A stretch of 64,000 nucleotides of DNA from Armatimonadota bacterium (lineage in GTDB: Bacteria > Armatimonadota > Fimbriimonadia > Fimbriimonadales > Fimbriimonadaceae). Shown here piece after piece: positions 1 through 7,709 of the stretch (within the stretch, counting starts at the first letter, position 1; every line of letters begins with the position of its first letter). The notes beneath the pieces were generated by a model. The model was not told the origin of the DNA and did not search any database. It was given only the letters and a program-made list of their open reading frames with translations. The translations under genes were made by a program, and so were the position numbers. The stretch lies in contig JANYCU010000013.1 in NCBI GenBank assembly GCA_025360125.1, positions 62,001 to 126,000 on the forward strand, given 5' to 3'.

Positions 1-94
1 TGCGACGGTTCTCCTCCGTTGGGGTGTATTTACTTGCGAAATTGGGGTTTTTGTGGGGGTCGCTCGCCCTGTTTTCAAATCACCGAGAAGCTAC

Positions 95-250
95 AGGAGC
101 GACCGTGGACTTCGGACTGTTTCGGTTCTTACCAGGGGTCTCCAATGCATTTTCGCTTGGGCTCAATGAATTGGCGACCACCTGGCTACTTGGGTGTGAC
201 CACTTCGTGGTCGGACTTGGGACGCCAAGAGATGGAACATGCAAAGCCAT
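95..250 (+). repeat. Structured dispersed repeat, family A, copy A1
   Basis: First copy of an intergenic element that recurs at 4607-4812, 4829-5000, 22053-22265, and in shorter form at 6843-6932 and 32573-32715. It carries the shared block GGACTTCGGAC near 109, CCAGGGGTC at 132-140, CCTGGCTAC at 181-189 and the closing GCAAAGCC at 241-248. A terminal hairpin, GACCAC-TTC-GTGGTC, sits at 198-212. The open frames at 19-269 run through this element and have no coding character. The rest of 1-94 and 251-320 shows nothing I can identify. Confidence 0.75.
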
Positions 251-321
251 AAGTGTTGGTCGAATTTGAGACTATTTTGGCGTCTTTTCCTAAGTATCGC
301 AATCAAACAACATTACTAAAA

Positions 322-405
322 ACCACCCCCTCCGTCGTCACGGCCACCAATGGATAGAACTTAGGAATGATCGTGACGACACCTTCCCAAGGGGCGAAGC
401 GTGGC
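322..405 (+). repeat. Palindromic dispersed repeat, family B, copy B1
   Basis: A CCACCCCCTCCGTC start is followed by a 9-bp inverted repeat, GTCGTCACG at 334-342 and CGTGACGAC at 372-380, and then an ACCTTCCCAAGGGG tail. The internal TTAGGAATGA at 361-370 recurs in the second copy at 18838-18920. It lies in the non-coding leader between copy A1 and the C39-like peptidase gene. Role unknown. Confidence 0.5.
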
Positions 406-529
406 CAATTCCCTTGCCAAATGTGTCGTGACTCCAGCTTCAATGTATTAAGTGACATTGAAGTACTCATGAAAATCGCCGTCGCAATCCAACGTAAAAA
501 ATCTTAGCGTTTTGAGGTAGAAATGACAT

Positions 530-1579
530 ATGGTTGGTGCGATTGCCTTGAGCTTAACGATGCTTACGAATACGCCATCGGTGGCTCGCCTCGTGAAGAT
601 TCCGTTGCGAATCAATTTTCCGGACGAGGGTGAAGTGGGAAAGGAGTTCAACGGCATCAAGCCTGGTTTCACTTTCAATGAGGTGATTCCGTCTTGGAAC
701 ATTGATGGAGCGGCGAATGGTGCGATTCGCGTCGAAATTCGGGTTAACACTCCGACAGGAAAGAGCAAATGGTTTGTCATGGGCGATTGGTCGGGAGACA
801 AGGAATGGTCTCCTCGGCAGAGTACCGATGGGCAAAAAGACGAATTTGGAAATGTTTTAACCGACACATTTCGGGCGGTGCAACCGACCGACTCAGTTGA
901 TTTGAAGATTACGCTTAAAACGCGTCAATCGCCGAAGAAGCCTCGATTGAAGCTATTGACCCTATGTTTTTCGGACACATTAAGCGTCCACGAATATGAA
1001 AGTTGGCCCAAGAGCGACTTTTGGGGGAGCTTGACGGATGTCCCTCAACGAGCGCAAAACAACTATCCGAATGGCGGTGTGCTTTGTTCGGCGACCAGTA
1101 CATCAATGATGCTCTCGCATTACGCCAAGTTATTGAACCGCCCGGAAATCGACCACGATGTTCCCGATGTTGAAGCGAGTGTTTGGGACCCAATCTATAA
1201 AGGCGCGGGCAATTGGCCGTTTAACACCGCATATTTTGGTTCCTTTGAAGGGCTTAAAGGGTGCGTTTCCAGGTTTACTTCCATCAACGATTTAGAGATC
1301 TTGACGAAAGCGGGCATTCCAGTGGTTTGTTCGGTGAGTCTTGATCTTCTTCAGGGCAAAGAAAGAGGTCGTGAGAATGGCCACTTGGTGATTGTCGTTG
1401 GTTTTGAGAACGACGGCACACCAATCTTTAATGACCCCGCATTTAAGGCGGGAGTCCGAAAGACCTATAAACGGGCTGATTTTGAAAAAGCGTGGTGTTA
1501 CTCGAAGCGAACGGTGTACTTAATGACTCCGGATCGGGCGAAGTTGCCAAGAGATCTCCACAAAGTTTGGGGATTTTAA
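530..1579 (+). CDS. Secreted C39-like (papain-fold) cysteine peptidase
   Basis: A 349-residue protein that probably cleaves peptides outside the cytoplasm. The first 19 residues are hydrophobic and look like a signal peptide. Residues 20-165 form a beta-rich N-terminal part of unknown role. The C-terminal part carries a peptidase C39-like pattern: Cys186 in GGVLCSATS, His285 in NGHLVIVVGF and Asp302 in FNDPAF, which would form the catalytic triad. The ATG at 530 is preceded by a GAGGT ribosome-binding site at 514-518. An overlapping ATG at 523 is in another frame and stops early. The gene stands alone, about 60 bases before the adaptor-permease pair. The family assignment rests on the triad motifs; the substrate is unknown. 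Confidence 0.8.
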   Translation: MVGAIALSLTMLTNTPSVARLVKIPLRINFPDEGEVGKEFNGIKPGFTFNEVIPSWNIDGAANGAIRVEIRVNTPTGKSKWFVMGDWSGDKEWSPRQSTDGQKDEFGNVLTDTFRAVQPTDSVDLKITLKTRQSPKKPRLKLLTLCFSDTLSVHEYESWPKSDFWGSLTDVPQRAQNNYPNGGVLCSATSTSMMLSHYAKLLNRPEIDHDVPDVEASVWDPIYKGAGNWPFNTAYFGSFEGLKGCVSRFTSINDLEILTKAGIPVVCSVSLDLLQGKERGRENGHLVIVVGFENDGTPIFNDPAFKAGVRKTYKRADFEKAWCYSKRTVYLMTPDRAKLPRDLHKVWGF

Positions 1580-1641
1580 TAGGACTTCGGACGCACTTGA
1601 AACCTAAGTTGCGTAATCACTATATTAGTTAAGGGAACGGG

Positions 1642-3318
1642 ATGTATAAGTATTCAAAGATTTGGGGAGCAAGCATTGTTGCGCTTGCAATTGTTGGCTG
1701 TGGAAAGCGTGAAGAGATCGTCGTCGAAGTGCCATATGCGGTGACTAAGGGCGATGTCAGCATTACTATTGTTGAGAACGGCACGGTCGATGCGGTCAAA
1801 ACGGTCGAAATCAAACCTCAAGTTACGGGGCGAATCGCGAAATTGCTGGTAGATGAAGGTTCGGTAGTGAAGGCGGGGGACCTGATTGCGATTATTGATC
1901 CGAAACCAACCCAGCTTCAATTGGACCAGAGTCGCGCTCAGCTGCTGGGTGCTCAAAGCTCGGTTGATCGTTCCTCGATTGAAATTGGTCAACGACGAAA
2001 GACGTCGCAAGCATCGCTGATGCAAGCTGCAGCAAGGGTCCGCCAACTCGAAATGGATGTTAAGGCAACTCCAGCCCTTTTACAGGCAGAAATTAACCAG
2101 GCAAATGCCAATCTGGAGTCTGCTGTTCAGGATCACGATCGACTCCTTTCGAACTCCCATCCGACCCAACGAGCTGCAGCGAAGGCGACACTCGATGAAG
2201 CTGTTCAAAGTTTAAAAAATGCTGAACTCGACTACAACCGACAGGTTGAGTTGGAGCAAAAAGGATTTATTCCAACAAAATCTTTAGAGAGTGCTTCCCT
2301 TGCGGTTGAACTGGCAAAAGCCCGACACAATAGTGCTAAGACGGCTTATGATCGAATCGAAGCAGGATTTTCTGCCGAATTGGCTCGGAGTGAAGAAGCA
2401 GTTAAGAATGCACGAGCTGCGGTGTCTCGGGCCAAGACAAACCTTTACACCTTGGATTCGAAAAAGCAAGATTTGAGAAGTGCCCGAGCAGAGCTTGAAA
2501 AGGCACAGGCGGGAATGTCTGATCCATCGGTTCTTGAGAAGTCGAAGCTCCAGAGCCAAGCGACGGTCATGCAGCTTCAATCGGCGATGCAGGAAACTGA
2601 GCGGTTGCTTCGGGAAACGGAAGTTCACTCTCAGATTTCTGGAATTGTCACTAAGAAGCTTTTGCAAGTCGGAGAAAACGCGACGGGGCTTGGTCAATTT
2701 AGTTCGGGTTCAACTATTGTAAGAATTGAAGATCGAACTCAGATGAGAGTGAAACTTGCAGTCAACGAAATTGACGTTGCCCGGCTTTCGATTGGAATGG
2801 AGGCAGAAGTGAATGTGGATGCCGTTCCGAATAAGACTTTGAAAGGAAAGATCAGTAAGATTGCTCCCGCTAAACAGACTCAGGAAGGACAAACTGCGTT
2901 GGTAGGAAGCGACACGGTGGTCAAATATGAAGTTGAGATCATGCTTGATGGAGTCGATGCAGGCCTGAAATCGGGCATGAGCGCGAAATGTACGATGCGA
3001 GTTGCGAACAAAAAAGACGTGGTCTTCTTGCCCGCTGAATACACCGAAAAGAAGGGAGATGCGTACTTTGCGTACTTCCCCATTGCTAACAAGAAGGACC
3101 CTAAAGCGGTGCCAACAGCGGTGCCGATTAAGGTTGGCCTGGTCACCTCAGGCAAGATTGAAATCCTTTCCGGGCTCAAGGTTGGCGACAAGGTCATCAA
3201 ACCAGAATTTAAGGGACCATCCAGAAAGGGCTTTATGCAGATGGGGCCGGATGACAGCAGTGACAGTAACGCAAGTAATAAGGATGCAAGCAACAAGAGC
3301 GGTGGGGAGAAGAAATGA
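1642..3318 (+). CDS. HlyD/MacA-type periplasmic adaptor lipoprotein
   Basis: A 558-residue membrane-fusion adaptor of the kind that couples an inner-membrane permease to an outer-membrane channel in tripartite efflux or secretion. The N-terminus is a lipoprotein signal with lipobox IVGC and modified Cys20. Residues about 35-90 form the first biotinyl-lipoyl-like half (VTGRIAKLLVDEGSVVKAGD). Residues about 95-310 are a long helical hairpin rich in Ala, Gln, Lys and Glu. The second lipoyl half (VHSQISGIVTKKLLQVGENA) and beta-barrel domains follow, and a Ser/Asn/Lys-rich tail ends the protein. The stop overlaps the start of the downstream permease by four bases (ATGA), so the two are translationally coupled. 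The hairpin is longer than in typical MacA. The substrate cannot be read from sequence. Confidence 0.9.
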   Translation: MYKYSKIWGASIVALAIVGCGKREEIVVEVPYAVTKGDVSITIVENGTVDAVKTVEIKPQVTGRIAKLLVDEGSVVKAGDLIAIIDPKPTQLQLDQSRAQLLGAQSSVDRSSIEIGQRRKTSQASLMQAAARVRQLEMDVKATPALLQAEINQANANLESAVQDHDRLLSNSHPTQRAAAKATLDEAVQSLKNAELDYNRQVELEQKGFIPTKSLESASLAVELAKARHNSAKTAYDRIEAGFSAELARSEEAVKNARAAVSRAKTNLYTLDSKKQDLRSARAELEKAQAGMSDPSVLEKSKLQSQATVMQLQSAMQETERLLRETEVHSQISGIVTKKLLQVGENATGLGQFSSGSTIVRIEDRTQMRVKLAVNEIDVARLSIGMEAEVNVDAVPNKTLKGKISKIAPAKQTQEGQTALVGSDTVVKYEVEIMLDGVDAGLKSGMSAKCTMRVANKKDVVFLPAEYTEKKGDAYFAYFPIANKKDPKAVPTAVPIKVGLVTSGKIEILSGLKVGDKVIKPEFKGPSRKGFMQMGPDDSSDSNASNKDASNKSGGEKK

Positions 3319-4544
3319 GTTTGATTCAGAGCGTGCTGGTCGCGCTCGACATGCTCAGACTGCATAAGCTTCGTGCGTTCCTGACTATGTTTGGCGTCAT
3401 CATCGGAGTCATGGCGGTGACGATCACCGTTATGATTTCGAACGGCTTCCAAAGCTACATGACGAACCAGTTTTCGAAGATTGGGGCCAAGACGATCACG
3501 GTCGTTTTTGATCCTGGCTTTCGCCAACGGGGGCAAAGCATGGGCAAAATGGACGGCTTGAAGACGGAAGACCTCAAGTACCTTCGTGACCGATGTTCGA
3601 GCCTTGATATCATTTCGCCGTCGGTTATGGTTCCAGCATCAAAGGCGACTTTTACGGATAAAACCCTCGACCAGCCACGGGTCTACGGTGGAAGCGTTGA
3701 GTCGTTTCGCCTGAATGGTACCGAGCTCGATACTGGTCGATTTTACACCGAAGAAGAGGTGAATAACCGAGCAAATGTGTGCGTCATTGGGATCGACGTT
3801 AAAGAGCAACTTTTTCCAAAATCAGCGGCCGAAGGCAACTTGATTACGCTTGCAGGCATTTCGATTGAAGTTATTGGAGTTGCGAAGAAGCAGACGGTTT
3901 TTGGCCAGAGCAATGGAAAGGATGTTTACCTTCCCTACACTTCGGCTCAGAGCAAATGGGTGGGTGGCGAGAAGCTGAACTACATCCAGGCGACGCCCAA
4001 GGATAACGTCAAACCGGAGACGGCGATGGATGATATTTGGAAGGCTTTGATGCTGAAGAGCGGGAACAAGAAGGTTTACCGAGTTGATAGTGCGGAGTCG
4101 ATTCTTGGCGTCTTTAACGGATTGATCGCTGCGGCTGGTAGTTTGCTTTCGGCGATTGCGGCCTTGAGCTTGCTGGTGGGCGGAATCGGAATCATGAACA
4201 TTATGTTGGTTTCGGTTACGGAGCGGACGAAGGAGATTGGGTTGCGGAAAGCGCTTGGCGCTCGGCGGAGCTTAATTTTGATGCAGTTCATCGTGGAGTC
4301 GGCGACCTTGGCGTTGGTTGGCGGTTTGATCGGAATGGGGATTGCCTACGGCTTTGGCACCGTGGTTACACTGCTGACAATGAAGATGAAGTGGCCGAAT
4401 GAGGCTGGTCTTGCGACTCCGTTTCCACTTTCGGCGGCGGTTGGAGCGATGGGCTTTTCGGCGTTCATTGGCGTGATCTTTGGGTTTTATCCGGCGCTTT
4501 CGGCGTCGAGGCTGGATCCGATTGTTGCGTTGCGTCGCGAGTAG
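3315..4544 (+). CDS. MacB-type ABC transporter permease (FtsX superfamily)
   Basis: A 409-residue inner-membrane permease. One membrane helix near residues 20-43 is followed by a periplasmic MacB core domain (about 45-260) and three C-terminal helices. The conserved segment GIMNIMLVSVTERTKEIG and the following LRKALGA, typical of FtsX/MacB permeases, are clear. Unlike full MacB, it has no fused ATP-binding domain, and no separate ATPase gene lies next to it: the downstream 580 bases are non-coding repeats. It overlaps the adaptor gene by four bases. It should act with that adaptor as an exporter or mechanotransmission pump once it finds an ATPase encoded elsewhere. Confidence 0.9.
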   Translation: MSLIQSVLVALDMLRLHKLRAFLTMFGVIIGVMAVTITVMISNGFQSYMTNQFSKIGAKTITVVFDPGFRQRGQSMGKMDGLKTEDLKYLRDRCSSLDIISPSVMVPASKATFTDKTLDQPRVYGGSVESFRLNGTELDTGRFYTEEEVNNRANVCVIGIDVKEQLFPKSAAEGNLITLAGISIEVIGVAKKQTVFGQSNGKDVYLPYTSAQSKWVGGEKLNYIQATPKDNVKPETAMDDIWKALMLKSGNKKVYRVDSAESILGVFNGLIAAAGSLLSAIAALSLLVGGIGIMNIMLVSVTERTKEIGLRKALGARRSLILMQFIVESATLALVGGLIGMGIAYGFGTVVTLLTMKMKWPNEAGLATPFPLSAAVGAMGFSAFIGVIFGFYPALSASRLDPIVALRRE

Positions 4545-4606
4545 GGGTTGGACAAGGTTGTTAAGTCAGGCAATTGTTTTGAGTTTCCAGATCGCCAATT
4601 AAAGAT

Positions 4607-4812
4607 GCGGCAGTAACTGCCGGGGTCGCTAAAGTCGACTGAGCATTTGAAACTGGGTAAGCGGCGACCTCGGACTTCGGACAGTTTCAAGCTATCCAGG
4701 GGTCATTTCTTCAATCTGCGCCGGAGGCTTGATTGGAGCAATGACGCCCTGGCTACTTTCTGTGATCCTCCGGATCAGGCCTTGGACATTCAGAGCATTT
4801 TAAGCAAAGCCT
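4607..4812 (+). repeat. Structured dispersed repeat, family A, copy A2 (full length)
   Basis: Complete-looking copy, 206 bases. The 5' block GCGGCAGTAACTGCCGGGGT starts at 4608 and is itself a small hairpin. GGACTTCGGACAGTTTC follows, then an outer stem CCAGGG...CCCTGG enclosing an inner CAATC/GATTG hairpin, the terminal TGATCC-TCC-GGATCA hairpin at 4763-4777, and GCAAAGCC at the end. It fills the gap after the MacB-type permease together with copy A3. The flanks 4545-4606 and 5001-5120 show nothing further. Confidence 0.8.
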
Positions 4813-4828
4813 TATCGTTTTCACTCTT

Positions 4829-5000
4829 CGGACTTCAGACAGCTTCGACCTAACCAGGGGTCTCCAATTCATTTTCGCTAGGGCTCAATGAATTTGCGTT
4901 GGCTGCTTCGCAACTCCCCTGGCTATTTTCTGTGATCCTCTGGACGCTCCGCGTCTCTGGGATCGGTTATGTAATTTCTAAATTCGGTCAATGCAAAGCC
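4829..5000 (+). repeat. Structured dispersed repeat, family A, copy A3
   Basis: Directly follows A2 in the same orientation and lacks the 5' GCGGC block. It keeps GGACTTCAGACAG, CCAGGGG...CCCCTGG and the ATGCAAAGCC end at 4991-5000. Its terminal hairpin is extended: GATCC (4934-4938) and GGATC (4960-4964) enclose GACGC-TCC-GCGTC (4943-4955). Confidence 0.75.
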
Positions 5001-5123
5001 TAGCAGCTAATTTGGATTTTACGCGCACTAAGATGTTAGGTAACGACAATCGATTGAGGTCAGGATTTGGTTGCGCATTTCGAGTCGGAACCTTTTTGAG
5101 GGTGTGAATCGTAACATTTCGTG

Positions 5124-6500
5124 ATGTTCTTCGCTCCCGTTTTACTCTTGGCTAGCCTGCAGGCAGTTGATCCGATTGATTCGTACGTAGAGGCCCAGAT
5201 GGCGGCGCAGCATATTCCGGGGCTTTGTTTGATCGTCATGAAAGACGGCAAGACGCTTAAGGAAAAGGCGTACGGGATTTCGGATATTGACTCGAAGCGG
5301 CCCGTGGTTTTGACGGATCGATTTGATATGGGTTCGATCGGGAAGACGTTTACGGCGACGATGATCATGCAGTTGGTGAACGAGAAGAAGCTTTCTTTGG
5401 ACCAGAAAGTGAAGGAGATATTGCCTGACTTTCCCGAGAAGTGGAGCGGGACGACGATTCGGCACTTGCTCTCTCACCAATCGGGCATTCCGGACTACGC
5501 ATTCGTTCCGGGAATTGGATTGTTGGATACTTATGATCAGAAGACTTGGATCGACAAAATGTACGTGTTGAACCTAGACTTCCCTACTGGGCGCCTGTTT
5601 CAGTATTCGAATTCGAATTTTGTCATCTTGGGGCTCGTTCTTGAGAAGATGCTTGGTAAGCCGTATCGGGAGATCATTCAGAATCGGATTTTTGATCCGG
5701 TTGGTATGAAAGACACGGGATTTAAGGAGGCGGGGAAAGGGCTTCCGGCAGGAAGCACGATGGGCTATTTCTTCATTGACGGAAAGCTGACCAATCTTGG
5801 CCCGGGCGGAGTTGCGGCGACACCTTCGGACGGTGGAGAATTTACAACCATTTCAGATTTGATGAAGTGGGCGCACGCGGTTCGCGATGGTAAGGTTTTG
5901 CCGAAGGGACTGGTTAGTCAAATGCAAACTCCGTCGGTGGTAGCAAGCGGTCGAAAGACTGGCTACGGGCTGGGCTGGATGACGGCGAAGATGGAAGGTT
6001 CACCCCAGATCACCCATGGCGGGAACTCGGTGGGATTTGCGGGCACGATTTCGACTTATCCTAATCAGTGCCTTGAGGTCTATATGCTCTGTAACGTATA
6101 CGATGTTGGCGGAGACGGGTTTGCGGCAGGCATCGCGAAACTTTTGGAACCGAGTTTGAATCGAAAGCCTCAGATTTCGACGACGGATCAGAATCCTTCT
6201 CTGGTTCCTAAGTTGATGGATGCGCTGAAGGAGTTGGCGAAGCCGAACATCAAGTTTGCGGGCTTTCATGAGGATATGCAGCTTCGGTTGGCGACTCAGA
6301 GGGGGCAGGCAGTTTTACCCGCGTACGCCAATTTTTCGACGGTCGGCAAAATGGAATATATTTCGAAGCGGGATGAGAAACCCGACACGGTTTTTCGGTA
6401 TCGAGTTTATGATGCAAAGACGTCGTGGATTGTCGATTTTCAGGTATCAAAGGAAGGTCAGATTTATTCCATTGGGAAGTCACCTGATATCGACAAATAA
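5124..6500 (+). CDS. Serine hydrolase, class C beta-lactamase fold
   Basis: A secreted penicillin-binding-protein-like hydrolase, 458 residues from the ATG at 5124; a GTG at 5121 is the only alternative and adds one residue. The first 15 residues form a short signal peptide. The three motifs of the fold are present: Ser71-x-x-Lys74 in GSIGKTF, Tyr161-Ser-Asn in FQYSNSNF, and His298-Gly-Gly in ITHGGNSVGF. After about residue 335 there is a C-terminal domain of the type often found on such esterases. Members are peptidases, esterases or D-amino-acid amidases; the sequence does not show which. The stop shares one base with the next gene (TAATG). Confidence 0.9.
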   Translation: MFFAPVLLLASLQAVDPIDSYVEAQMAAQHIPGLCLIVMKDGKTLKEKAYGISDIDSKRPVVLTDRFDMGSIGKTFTATMIMQLVNEKKLSLDQKVKEILPDFPEKWSGTTIRHLLSHQSGIPDYAFVPGIGLLDTYDQKTWIDKMYVLNLDFPTGRLFQYSNSNFVILGLVLEKMLGKPYREIIQNRIFDPVGMKDTGFKEAGKGLPAGSTMGYFFIDGKLTNLGPGGVAATPSDGGEFTTISDLMKWAHAVRDGKVLPKGLVSQMQTPSVVASGRKTGYGLGWMTAKMEGSPQITHGGNSVGFAGTISTYPNQCLEVYMLCNVYDVGGDGFAAGIAKLLEPSLNRKPQISTTDQNPSLVPKLMDALKELAKPNIKFAGFHEDMQLRLATQRGQAVLPAYANFSTVGKMEYISKRDEKPDTVFRYRVYDAKTSWIVDFQVSKEGQIYSIGKSPDIDK

Positions 6501-6832
6501 TGAACCGCTGGAACTACCTCGTTATACTCCGCCCGACCCGAGTTGAAATGTTGACGGTGGGTCCGACAGACGAGGAAGTTTCGGTGGTTGCCGAGCATTT
6601 TGCGTATTGCCAGTCATTGGTTTCTGAAGGCAAGATGTTGTTGGCGGGGCGCACGGTTGGGACTCTTTCGGAGACGATTGGGATTGCGATCATTGCGGCG
6701 GATTCAGATGAGGCGGCGCAGGATCTTGTGAATTGCGATCCGGCGATTTTGCACGGGGTGATGACGGCCGAGATTCAGCCGTATCGTCTTGCGCTTTTTA
6801 GCGAGAATCCGCATCGGATTGAGGAGGTTTAG
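6500..6832 (+). CDS. YCII-related domain protein
   Basis: A 110-residue cytoplasmic protein with the small alpha-beta fold of the YCII family. The HFAYCQSLVSEGKMLLAGRT segment is the typical helix-turn-strand region, with a His near the start and a conserved GR. Some family members act as dehalogenase- or dioxygenase-like enzymes, but most have no known role. The start codon overlaps the stop of the serine hydrolase by one base, so the pair is translationally coupled. No signal peptide or membrane helix is seen. Confidence 0.8.
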   Translation: MNRWNYLVILRPTRVEMLTVGPTDEEVSVVAEHFAYCQSLVSEGKMLLAGRTVGTLSETIGIAIIAADSDEAAQDLVNCDPAILHGVMTAEIQPYRLALFSENPHRIEEV

Positions 6833-6842
6833 ATAATTCGGT

Positions 6843-6932
6843 TGTGCGACCCACTTCGGGGTCGGCGGTTTAGCGATCTACCATGGGTGCACGCACCCAC
6901 GGCTACTTGTGTGCTACCGCTCCGCGGTAATG
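6843..6932 (+). repeat. Structured dispersed repeat, family A, short divergent copy A6
   Basis: Short relative of family A between the YCII and DUF899 genes. It keeps the CGGCTACTTGTGTG segment at 6900-6913 followed by a TACCGC-TCC-GCGGTA hairpin at 6915-6929, which matches copy A5 in architecture. A second hairpin, GGGTGC-AC-GCACCC, sits at 6885-6898 (approximate). Confidence 0.5.
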
Positions 6933-6981
6933 GCAAGCTTCTGGGTTGCGATTTTCGGTGGAAACCCGCACAATAGTTAGC

Positions 6982-7548
6982 ATGACCATCTCTGAACAAA
7001 TTGCCACCCTTGAAAAAGAAATTGAGGCCAAGAAGAAGGAAATTGTTGGCCTTCGACGATCTGTTCCGCCGACGCCAGTCGAGGATTACACGTTGGCAAA
7101 TCCTGATGGGTCGTCGGTTAGCTTGTCCGAACTTTTTGGAGAGTTCGACGAGATGATTTTGATTCACAACATGGGGACGGGTTGTTCATACTGCACCCTT
7201 TGGGCCGACGGGCTTAATGCTTTTTGGCCTTACTTCAAGAGCAAGTGCGCTTTTGTTTTAAGTTCTCCCGATCCGGTCGCGAAGATGGCCCAATTTGCGG
7301 TCAGCCGAGGGTGGGAGTATCCGGTCGTTAGCACTCATGGATCGACCTTAACGGCCGATTTTGGCATGTACACCGAGAAGGACGGCTACTGGCCTGGATT
7401 TACTACTTTGAAGAAGCATGCGGACGGGACGATTACGCGTCATGCTCAATCCTATTTTGGTCCGGGGGATGATTATTGTGCAATCTGGCCGATGTTTGAC
7501 CTGCTTCCGAGCGGGGTCGGGGATTGGGAACCGAATTATCAAATGTAG
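6982..7548 (+). CDS. DUF899-type thioredoxin-fold protein
   Basis: A 188-residue protein that I recognise as related to the DUF899 family. The N-terminus (residues 1-30) is a charged coiled coil (IATLEKEIEAKKKEIVGLRR). A thioredoxin-like core follows, with a CxxC motif in GCSYCTLW and the FxPYF pattern after it. Near the end, WPMFDLLPSG is typical of the family. Members are presumed redox or thiol proteins; no reaction is established here. A TTG at 6946 would give a longer reading, but the ATG at 6982 begins exactly where the family-like sequence starts. No convincing ribosome-binding site is visible. Confidence 0.8.
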   Translation: MTISEQIATLEKEIEAKKKEIVGLRRSVPPTPVEDYTLANPDGSSVSLSELFGEFDEMILIHNMGTGCSYCTLWADGLNAFWPYFKSKCAFVLSSPDPVAKMAQFAVSRGWEYPVVSTHGSTLTADFGMYTEKDGYWPGFTTLKKHADGTITRHAQSYFGPGDDYCAIWPMFDLLPSGVGDWEPNYQM

Positions 7549-7709
7549 CTAAGAAGCGCGGGAAGCAGGATTAGATTACAGGCGAGAACGCCTATGCTCC
7601 GAAGGGTGGCCGCACAAATCAAAATTCAATCTATCGTTTGAATGAAGCTCTTTCTTACACCTATGCGAATGGGCTTGATGGGTGATTTGGCGGTATCCTG
7701 TCTGCCTAT

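Noticed and set aside
19-269. Two overlapping open frames near the left edge
   Set aside because: They run through repeat copy A1, have no ribosome site and no protein-like composition.
1597-1626. TTGAAA-18-TATATT promoter-like pair before the adaptor gene
   Set aside because: It would start transcription at or beyond the ribosome-binding site of that gene, so I did not list it.
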